Shown: one piece after another, positions 56,073 to 64,000 of the stretch
How the letters are laid out: the number at the start of each line of letters is the position of its first letter
Numbering within the stretch: the first letter of the stretch is position 1
NCBI GenBank assembly: GCA_964036045.1
Contig: OZ038402.1
Coordinates: forward strand, 2,309,257-2,373,256
Length of the DNA stretch: 64,000 nt
Reading direction: 5' to 3'
Source: Eutreptiella sp. 'Long Island Sound 2002'
Lineage: Eukaryota > Euglenozoa > Euglenophyceae > Eutreptiales > Eutreptiaceae
The notes under the pieces: model-generated
Told to the model about the DNA's origin: nothing
What the model saw: only the letters and a program-made list of their open reading frames with translations
Databases searched by the model: none
Translations under genes and position numbers: made by a program

Positions 56073-58375
56073 GTTCACTGTCACTGTACACTGTCACTGT
56101 ACACTGTCACTGTACACTGTCCATGTACACTGTCAATGGTGTCACTGTCTACTGTCACTGTACATGGTACACTGTATTCTGGCACTGTACGCTGTCACTG
56201 CACACTGCACACTGCCACTGCACACTGTCACTATACACTATCACTGTACATTGTCACTGTACACTGTACACTGTACACTGTACTCCCCAAGGTCTCATAG
56301 AATGCATCCCCACACACAGTACGTCCGCCACGACGCCCAAGTCTCTATACTAGCACTCTACACTGTCACTCTACACTCACTGTATGCTCTCACTATACAC
56401 TGTCATTGTACACTGTCACTGTACACTATCACTGTAAACTTGGTGCGGTCTTTTTTGGGAGGGGGTGGATGGTGATTTGAGCCCCCCTCTTTGTAGTCCT
56501 TTACCCCGCCCCCCCCCCCCCACAGCTACAGCCAGAACCCAAAGAACAGCTGCAGCCACAGTGAAAGCTGCAACTGCAGCCTTCGCCACAGCCAGGGCCA
56601 CACACACTGACACAACCACAACCAAACCCACACACAACACAGCTTGCAGACACACACCCACACCCACACCCACACCCACACCCACACCCACACCCACACC
56701 CACACCCACACCCACACCCACACCCACACCCACAAGCAAAGCCGCAACCACAGCCACTACCATAACCACACCAAGAACGACAGCTACCACAACAGCCATG
56801 GCAACGACCTCACGCAAGCCCAGAACCACAGCTACAACCACAAACACAAACATACCTGCGTCTGCAGCCACAAACACAATGTTATGCGCACACAATCAAA
56901 GCCTATGCCACACAACACCAAAACCAACAACAGGATCCAAAACAACAGCTGCAAAAGCTGCAACACACAGACACACACACACACGTTGGCACACACACAC
57001 ACACACCTGCGCGTACACACATTCACGAATCCACGTACGCACACAAACCTAGACAACCGGAAACCAAAGAATGCAGTCACACACTCACAGTGACGCACAA
57101 GGACACCTTCACCCTTGCATCGATCCAAGCAAGCCCCCCCCCCCGACTCCCACACAAACATACATACAAACACACTAAATGAGAGAAACCAAGAACGAAC
57201 AAACCATCCACACTTGCGCACATGCGCATGGGCACAAGCACACACCCGCGAACACACACACTAGCACAACATACCTGCAAAGGTCATTGTCATTGCCGCC
57301 ACCATCATGCACTCGATGCCATGGCCAGCAAATAGGGAAGGCATGGCAAGGGCAGGGCAAGGGGACGCGACAGGCAAGATAAGAGAAGGGGTTGGCATGG
57401 GGTAAGCGGAGGGATCAGGCATGGCAAAAGGGGACGGGAGGGGATAAGGAGGGAGGGAAATGAGTGTGTCATGGTGTAGGTCACGATGGTTGTATGATCA
57501 ACCTCACAAAAGCGAGCAATATCCTCTTTGCCCTATTTGTGCTTCATGGCGCGCGCGCCCGTGTGTGTGGGGGGGGGGGGGGGGTGCCATTGTCATGAGG
57601 CAACAAGGAACACCCTCGCAAATGGTTAGGTTCATATCCCCGAACCCCAACCCCGTAACCATCTCTCCCTAGCCCTTCACTTCACATGGTTCAATGTGGC
57701 CATGTGTTTATGTACACGCAAGATAATTGCACACAAGAATGAATGTGGTTGTCAATTTGTGCATGTGCATGTGTGTGTGGACGTGTGTATGGTGTATGTG
57801 TGTGTATGTGTTTGGATATTTGTGTCCCTGACGAAGTGTGTGTGTTTGGATGTTTGTGTGTTTGTCGCCACGGGTACATGTATGCAAGTATGTATGTGTG
57901 CATGCACGCTCAAGTTCTTGGAGAAAAGACGTGGTGAGAACTGCGGACCAATGTTGGTGTGAAAAGGGTGAAGTGTGGGCCAGCAAGGGTGGGAAGAGAG
58001 GGCGGAAAGGGGGATAAACTCCCGAGTGTGCCCTGAGTGAGCCCCCAATTAGCTCTCAGTGAGCGCTCACTGAGCGCTCACCGAGCCATTTGGCGCGCTC
58101 AGTGAGCGCTCACTGAGCGCTCAGTGAGCGCTCAGTGAGCCGGCTCAGTGACGGCTCAGTCGGGCGCTCAGTCAACTGAGCCGTCGCCAAAAAAAGTACC
58201 CCCCACCTTGAACCTCGACCAAGTGAGTATCTAAAACTTCTAAAAACATTAAGTGCACACTACCTAGCATGCAAAACGCACAACAAACAAGCACAAAGAC
58301 ATCGCAATGGACAACTGAGCCCCAAATGAGCCCCAACTTCACATTTCCACTTAGCCACCAGTGAGCCGCAGGTAC
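56035..58375. repeat. Right arm of the 16.2-kb palindromic element
   Basis: Inverted counterpart of the left arm without its two insertions. It includes (CCCACA)n at 56650-56735 (left counterpart (GTGGGT)n at 52560-52632), a near-identical block 57680-58060 matching 42490-42870, a palindrome cluster at 58040-58165 and the terminal GTAC inverted repeat. Identity is high in most blocks but visibly lower around 57330-57460. Confidence 0.8.
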
Positions 58376-58559
58376 ATGGTGTGTGGAGCTGGACAAGGCT
58401 TGACATGACATATCTTTTGAAAAAGATCCTTTGGCTACTATATGCGAATATTTTCACAACCGGTCCACCGGTCTTTGTTAACGCACCGTTTTGGCTAGGC
58501 AAAATCACCAACTGTTCAGTTGAGACCGTTTCGCACCACTTTAGCTTTCTGTAACCAAC

Positions 58560-58625
58560 CGGTTAGTTCGGGGAGACCGGTCGGACCGGTCCGACCGGTC
58601 TTTGCAAACTGAACGGACCGGACCA
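58560..58625. repeat. GACCGGTC palindrome repeats
   Basis: Subterminal cluster of GACCGGTCGGACCGGTC-type palindromes with GTCTTTGCAAACT. Related copies are at 60225-60330 (two 73-bp tandem units), 61130-61245, 62250-62335 and 62555-62590. The spacing and symmetry suggest protein-binding sites. Confidence 0.7.
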
Positions 58626-58772
58626 CTTTAGCACACTTTGGAGCACCTTGTGATGTGTGTGTAGTGTGTGTGTCCGCATGTGTGTGTTGTGTGTGTGCGT
58701 GTGTTGTGTTGTGCGTGTTCACACCTTTGCACAGACATTGCAATGCATGGGAGTCAATCCTCAATTCATGGT

Positions 58773-60134
58773 TCATTCATGATGGTCCGCAAAACATTCG
58801 ACGTGTAGATAGCACCCACATGCTTTGCACTTGTATCGAGTGGTGCCCATCCCACAATGTACACAAGCGCCCCGCTTCCCAACCACTATTGGTACATGCT
58901 TGTCCACCACCTCAATTTGCCTTGCCGGAAAAATGTATCTCATCAACCTCCATTGCCAGTCAAACATTGTTTCACCCCCCGGACTAAGGCGCAACGCTTG
59001 GCATGACGTAAATGCATTTGTTGCCGCTATCCTTAACACCATCCCCCCAAGTGCCTTCCACCATGATTGAAAACGGTGCTCTTCCCGGTGTAGTAAGCAC
59101 ATTTGGTTAAACGTATCCACCCCCGGGGCAAACCTACGGTAGTTGGCAATTATCCCCGGTAGGTGGTATCGTCCACTTCGGTGTGGGAGCGAACCTCCGG
59201 TCAAGCAATTGGTTAGTAGTGGTACCACCTTTGCCGGCTTGCGCCCCACTTTGGGGTTTTTGTATACCGAGAGTGCATACCCATGTTCCTTGTGTACCAC
59301 CGTGTTCACATCCCCCGGGTCTAATCCAACGTTCCCATCTTGCACCAAAGCACTTGTGGAAGTGAGCATCAAGAACGGACGCTCTTGTGCACTTAGCATC
59401 GCCGCCGCATCATGAGACCCAAAGAATGAGTCCGCCACAAGCACCTTTCCGGGTGGAGTCACATCATTCCAAAGTTGCACGATCTCAAAAGCATTGTAGT
59501 GGCCTGCAAACCGGCTCCGGGACTCTGGACCCACACGAGGGGCTGCACCACGGTACAAATACACATGCCAAATGTAATGGCTTTGTGCGTCGCACACCGC
59601 GTACAGTTTCACACCGGTGCTGTGAGGCTTGCGCGGTATGAACTGGCGGATTACAAATAACCCCTTGTGGGGGACCACGGTCTCATCCCCGCACACCACG
59701 TCACCTAGTTCCCATCCGCCTTGCCAGTGCATCGTGCACAACTCAATCAACGCATCTGCATCCGGGTCCGCAAGTCGCTGCAGCACATAAAACTGTCGCC
59801 TGCTAGGAAACAGTTCCGCCATGCATGCATTGTAGTGCATACTCTCTTTGTCCCACACATCATCTATTCTGCGCGGCTGCATCATGCCCAAGCCAACTCG
59901 AAACAGCACGTACTGCGGAAGAAGGTCCACTAGGTCTACCCGGTTGGCCTCTTCCAAACACAGCGTCATGGCCTCCAAAATTGGCTGGAACATGAAGTTC
60001 CAGACGGCAACGGGGGTCTTGCCATCCTCGGTGCCCTCCAGGAGGCTGCGCCCTTTGCGGAGTTCGTCTCCAAAATCCCATCGGGCCTCTAGGGGGGCCA
60101 GGGGTCTTGGTTCCCATGGTGGAGCAGCAGGCAT
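58773..60134 (-). CDS. piggyBac-like transposase (DDE_Tnp_1_7 type)
   Basis: 453 codons from the ATG at 60134, which follows a good 3' splice site (TTTTTTTTCAG). The exon may therefore continue from upstream exons. DDD residues are visible: D150 (DETVVPHKG), D235 (VADSFFGS) and D340 (APGVDTFNQM). KPHSTGVKLYAV and the C-terminal Cys/His cluster (CVHCG, CKACGCYLHVEC, HH) fit the family. These enzymes cut and paste DNA at inverted repeats. The known moth piggyBac protein is 594 residues, so this N-terminus is short; the missing part could be in the gene at 60550-62221. No internal stop or frameshift: the catalytic domain looks intact. Confidence 0.85.
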   Translation of the reverse strand: MPAAPPWEPRPLAPLEARWDFGDELRKGRSLLEGTEDGKTPVAVWNFMFQPILEAMTLCLEEANRVDLVDLLPQYVLFRVGLGMMQPRRIDDVWDKESMHYNACMAELFPSRRQFYVLQRLADPDADALIELCTMHWQGGWELGDVVCGDETVVPHKGLFVIRQFIPRKPHSTGVKLYAVCDAQSHYIWHVYLYRGAAPRVGPESRSRFAGHYNAFEIVQLWNDVTPPGKVLVADSFFGSHDAAAMLSAQERPFLMLTSTSALVQDGNVGLDPGDVNTVVHKEHGYALSVYKNPKVGRKPAKVVPLLTNCLTGGSLPHRSGRYHLPGIIANYRRFAPGVDTFNQMCLLHREEHRFQSWWKALGGMVLRIAATNAFTSCQALRLSPGGETMFDWQWRLMRYIFPARQIEVVDKHVPIVVGKRGACVHCGMGTTRYKCKACGCYLHVECFADHHE

Positions 60135-60549
60135 GCCTGAAAAAAAAACAGAATACAAGCTTTTGCTGACCAGTCTTGGCAAACTACCCTAAACCGTTCA
60201 GACCGCTTCACTTTAGATCACTTTATCCACAGACCGGTCGGACCGGTCTTTGCAAACTACTCTAAACCGTTCGGACCGCTCCACTTTAGCTCACTTTGTC
60301 CACAGACCGGTCGGACCGGTCTTTGCAAACTACTCTAAACCGTTCGGACCGCTCCACTTTAGTACACTTTAGACTTTCTTTGAGTTAGCTACTACTTTCT
60401 GCTCCCAAACCGAGTTAGGTGCACCCGCCAAACCAAACACGCAGCAGAAATCATGGAATCATGCAATCCTGGAATCATGTCGCTGGTGTCCCATCAAGCA
60501 CATGCACAGACACCGTGGGAAACGCCGCAGCGAACTCGCCACTGGCATT

Positions 60550-62221
60550 TCAACCAACAACGGCTTGGATTCTTTCCTCCTCTTGTCGTTCAAACTCCTC
60601 GCGCGCCTCTTCTTCCTCGACCAACCTCATCCTCTCCGTTTGTTCACGGAACCAAGCGACTGTCCGCATGTCTTCAATCTGCTCCCCCAACGTCTTGGTT
60701 TCGGCGTGTGGTTCATGCCAATCACTTGTAGGAAGGGTACCCCCACAGACATGAAAGTGGCACGTCAAAGGGGGGAGCGAGTTGCACACACAACCCCGAA
60801 CGGCCATTGGGTGCTCCATACCGTTACGAGCTCGAATTCGGTGCGTTGCAATTCCCGTTTGAGGGCCATGAACTTCTCGCGCAGCTGTGGAGTTGTGAGC
60901 TGGTCCATGGTCTACACGTGCATCGGCATTTCCGGAGGAACGGTCCTTGCGGTGGGTTGGGGGATGGCGAGCTGGCGCGCTGCGGGCCCGGCGGGCAGGG
61001 CGGGCATGTCCATGTCGGGCTCATCCTTGATCCCCAAGCACCTCGGACACGTTGCAGCCCCCTGCAAGACCTTCTCTGTGGAGAAATGGAATAAAGTGTG
61101 CTAAAGTGAAGCGGTCCGAACGGTTTACGACAGTTTGCAAGGACCGGTCCGACCGGTCTTCGTATGAAGTGTGCTAAAGTGGACCGGTCCGAACGGTTTA
61201 CGACAGTTTGTACAGACCGGTCCGACCGGTCTTCGTGTGAAGTGTGCTATTATTAAATTGGTTAATTAATTAATTAATAAAGTGAAGCGGTCCGAACGGT
61301 TTACGACAGTATGCACAAACCTGCGTATTCCTCGTATTGGGGACCACCGGCTTGACGAAGGGGCTCCATACACTTGCGCTGCGCCACGATGTAATCCGAC
61401 CGAATGCACAGAGGACCACGAAGAATGCTGTTCGGGCACTCGAACATCAACTGCAGCGCTGCCGCCAAAAGTGTCTTGGCGCCGGGTTGGCCACGGAGAC
61501 ATTGCCGTACGTGTTGCCCAAGCCTTGGCAAGGTGGTGCCATACGCCTCCAACGCGTTGCCCATGCGCACCTCTTCCGCCGACCTCTCTTCGTCCTCGGT
61601 GGAGGCCTTCCTGCCTTTCTTGCTTGCGCGGGGCGACGAGGCGGACTCACTGCCCTCGGCTTTGATTTCCTTGAAAAATGGGACCGGCAACCGTCTTTTG
61701 GTGGGTTGCTTCTCCTTCGCCGGCTTCTTCTTCTTCCTCTCTTTCTCTTCCTCCTTTGCCTCTTCTTCCGGGATCTCCATCACGCTTTCTCGCTCCTCCT
61801 CCTCCTCGTCTTCTTTGTCCTCTTCTTCCTCGTCCTCGTCTTCGTCTTCGGACTCCTCGTCCACTTTCCTTTTGCGGGACTGCGCTGCTCGGGCCGCAAT
61901 CCTCCGCCCCGGAGTAGATGTCTTCGCCTCCGCGATCACCCAACATCCGATCACGTCCTCGGTGACGAAGTCAAGGTCGCCTTTGCTGATACTGCGCTTC
62001 AAATTGCCGGTCTTCTGGTCCTCTGTGAAGTACATTGTCCCGGATAGGGACATTTTGCCAGACCCTTGCGACTCGCACTTGCCGGTGTAGCGGCCGCCGT
62101 GCGAGCCCTTCAGCAGCAGCACCACGCGGTCTCCGGCCCGTACCTTCTTGAAGGACGTGGGCACGGGCGTCTCACCATCCTTCACGCCAGGGATCTTGGA
62201 GCCGGGCCCTGAAATAGGCAT
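60550..62221 (-). CDS. Spliced acidic/coiled-coil gene in the piggyBac-like element, with in-frame TAG
   Basis: Exon 1, 62221-61321 (300 codons + 1 nt): N-terminal part with RAGDRVVLLLKGSHGGRYTG, then a long Glu/Asp-rich acidic tract, a Lys-rich block (nuclear-signal-like) and a helical end. Exon 2, 61075-60822: acceptor TTTCTCCACAG, phases match; it contains CPRCLGIKDEP and then an in-frame TAG (60914-60912), followed after one codon by MDQLTTPQLREKFMALKREL. Exon 3, about 60693-60550: coiled coil (MRLVEEEEAREEFERQEEER) ending at a stop. The frame is continuous through TAG, so it is either a nonsense mutation (possibly from CAG) or two overlapping products. The function is unknown; it may be the N-terminal part of the transposase or an accessory protein. 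Confidence 0.55.
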
Positions 62222-62754
62222 TACAGAACACTAAGCAACAAAGCAGGGAAGAGCGGTCTGACCGGTCCTGTGAAAAGGCAGCAGGAAGTAGGGGACCAGG
62301 AGCGAGGTTCGGAAGACCGGTCTGACCGGTCTGCATGAAACTGTTTGAACCGATCTATTTTCATGCTAATGGTGCATCCCACCCATCATGCATCGTTGAA
62401 ACACCCAAGAGGACATGGGAAGCAAAGTCTGTGTATGTGTGTGTGGTTTGTGCATGGTGTGTGGTGGCGTGCATGCTGCAACGAGCGCGCAAAGGTCGGT
62501 TTGGGAGGCAAGTGTAACAAAGTGCTCCAAAGTGTACTGAAGTGGTCCGGTCCGTTCGGTTTGCAAAGACCGGTCCCACCGGTCTCTGAAACTGGTCTTA
62601 CTGTTTTTCTCTAAAATACTATTGAGTCTAAGAAAACCACCAAAACCATCATTTCCGCCACGTTCAAAAACCCTTGACCCAATCCTTAGCCAGAAAGCGA
62701 TGATTTTCCCCACAAGACCAGACCGGTCCTCCGTCCGGTCTGGTAGCCAAAGGA

Positions 62755-63147
62755 ATAGTTGTCCTTTTCCTAGTTGCCTCAAACATGGACTTGAGTGAAT
62801 GCAACGTAGGGGTGGTGTGTTGTGTGTCACTTGTCACCGCATGGGGTAGTAGAAATTTCGTATTTGCACTTTCGTCACTTGCATCGACTGGTGGTGGTCC
62901 CTTTCCTCCGTCAATGCAAGGCACAACTATGGGGCTTAGCAAGCAAGCATTGGCACTAAAAACACTCAGCAGATGTATATGAGGTTGCAGAGGGTGCATG
63001 ATGGGTCCAGGTGTGGTCCCTACAGTGACGCTTCAGTACCCTGTGTCGCCGTCCCTTCGTATCCATATACTACATGTGTGAACCCATGGTGTTGGTGTGT
63101 GGAGCTGGACAAGGCTTGACATGACATATCTTTTGAAAAAGATCCGA
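62755..63147 (+). repeat. Direct repeat DR, right copy (uninterrupted)
   Basis: Intact ~393-bp copy of the sequence that in the left copy is split between 41818-42157 and 58378-58429. It serves as an empty-site reference for the 16.2-kb element. It starts at the piggyBac-like element's right end. Confidence 0.9.
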
Positions 63148-64000
63148 AACACAAATGCCAGGCTTTGTATACATGCGGCACAGAGTACAATAACAAAACC
63201 TGGGCCCAGCCGGGGGCTTTCTGTAGCAAACAGCTGGAGTAGTGGGTGGGTGCACAGCACATGGCACGGCCATACGCTCCTCTGCACGCCCGTTCACGAA
63301 GGTAAAATGGAGAAGCAGTCACGTACCAGGCAAATAGGGGAGTTGAAGTTCTGTGACGTGCTGCCAGTGCACACCATTGGCAGGAGACAGGGGTTGCGTG
63401 GGAATCAATATAACGGTCAGCAAAGGACACCCAGCGATTGTGATGCGATGTGTGCATTCACTAACATAACACACTACCGGGACGCTCGGCGGCACTCCAC
63501 GGTTGCAGGTTGACTCCCGGAGTTGCGGCGCGGAGTGCTACCGATATGCGGGCACCACGGCCAGTAGCTGGTAGCCATGCGCATGGGTCTCGTACTGTCC
63601 ACCGACATCAAATGCTGGTGATGAACGACAAGTGTGTAATCGCAACACAACTTGTCTGGAAAGGTACAACCTGTCCAGCCTTGCTGCCAACTTTTGCGCT
63701 TTGTATTACAATTTGTCGTAGCAAAATAATATGATAATAATTGTTACATGTACACCACATAGGGTTGGTAAATGGACCATGTTGAACCCTACAGACGATC
63801 AAGTAGACTCATGTTGTCAAAAGCTTTGAGCACTATGGAGTGTTCCATACCAAAAAAAAAACAACAATGGCGTCATCCGGGCGAAAAAGTTGGTTGTCCG
63901 GCTTTGGACGCGGCTGCGGTACTTGGTGTTTTGAATGGCATGCAATGTCTCTAGGTTGTCTGAGAGGCAATTTGAACACCAGGTGTGCAGCATCTTTTGT
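63148..64000. other. No feature recognised
   Basis: Non-repetitive sequence of lower GC. Short open frames on both strands show no recognisable motif, and no splice-consistent gene could be assembled. Confidence 0.5.

Larger units (their letters stand above)
42158..58377. mobile_element. 16.2-kb palindromic (inverted-duplication) element
   Basis: The ends are inverted: GTACCTGCGGCTCACT starts at 42159 and its complement ends at 58375. Inward, the two arms are inverted copies of one another over about 2.2 kb each once two later insertions in the left arm are discounted. Left arm: 42358-43386, 52161-52767 and 54070-54540. Right arm: 56035-58192. Adjacent sequence is joined without the element at about 63088-63098 (ATGGTGTTGGTGTGTGGAGC), so that copy acts as an empty site. 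Outer 42200-42357 and 58192-58335 are not alike. The arms themselves have no convincing gene; they are CA/GT-rich. The element is therefore probably non-autonomous or a folded-back dimer. Confidence 0.8.
58427..62754. mobile_element. piggyBac-like DNA transposon, 4.3 kb
   Basis: Bounded by 12-bp terminal inverted repeats TCCTTTGGCTAC (58427-58438) and GTAGCCAAAGGA (62743-62754). It encodes a piggyBac-type transposase and an upstream spliced gene on the same strand. Subterminal regions and introns carry many GACCGGTC palindromes. The TTAA duplication typical of piggyBac is not present at the ends; instead, the element sits between near-identical ~395-bp direct repeats. Confidence 0.75.

Noticed and set aside
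58427-62754. TTAA target duplication for the piggyBac-like element
   Set aside because: Neither end is adjacent to TTAA; the flanks are the long direct repeats.

Overview
The window looks like nuclear DNA of a GC-rich, extremely repeat-rich unicellular eukaryote, probably an algal or other protist genome. The signs are spliced genes with GT-AG introns, homopolymer G/C tracts, kilobases of microsatellite and satellite DNA, and eukaryotic transposons. I cannot name the species. Most long open frames in the first 42 kb are artefacts of stop-free tandem repeats.

Layout. Positions 1-10,500 hold short tandem arrays and one unrecognised host gene on the minus strand, of which five exons (8850-5078) fit together in phase. 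Positions 10,505-14,555 are an 82-bp satellite and 14,556-23,480 a 47-bp hairpin-forming satellite. Positions 23,700-28,010 are pentanucleotide arrays, a 19-bp minisatellite and an approximately 840-bp tandem duplication. Positions 28,435-34,562 (minus) are a Sir2-family deacetylase (sirtuin) gene in at least four exons; its introns are full of arrays and a small MITE family, and its first visible exon has a 5-bp frame-breaking insertion. Positions 35,700-41,250 hold further minus-strand exons of one or more unrecognised genes.

From 42,158 to 58,377 lies a 16.2-kb inverted-duplication (palindromic) element. A nearly identical uninterrupted copy of its insertion site is present at about 63,090. 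Its left arm was hit twice. One hit is an 8.8-kb tyrosine-recombinase retrotransposon (43,387-52,160); the other is a 1.3-kb retroposon-like insert with a 15-bp target duplication. The 16.2-kb element is followed by a piggyBac-like DNA transposon (58,427-62,754), which is itself flanked by near-identical approximately 395-bp direct repeats.

The retrotransposon is the most remarkable part. It has the split direct repeats (A1-genes-B1-A2-B2) of the Ngaro/PAT/VIPER type, with identical copies and a TGT core. Its Gag-like protein contains a full 76-residue ubiquitin ending in LRLRGG. A canonical -1 frameshift signal (GGGTTTT, 6-nt spacer, 7-bp hairpin, overlapping the gag stop) leads into a 1,940-codon Pol. 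Pol carries two Ulp1-like cysteine protease domains, a Cys/His-rich region, a tyrosine recombinase, a reverse transcriptase and an RNase H. I infer a self-contained scheme in which ubiquitin is a processing site in the polyprotein and the Ulp1-like domains (or host deubiquitinases) are the processing enzymes.
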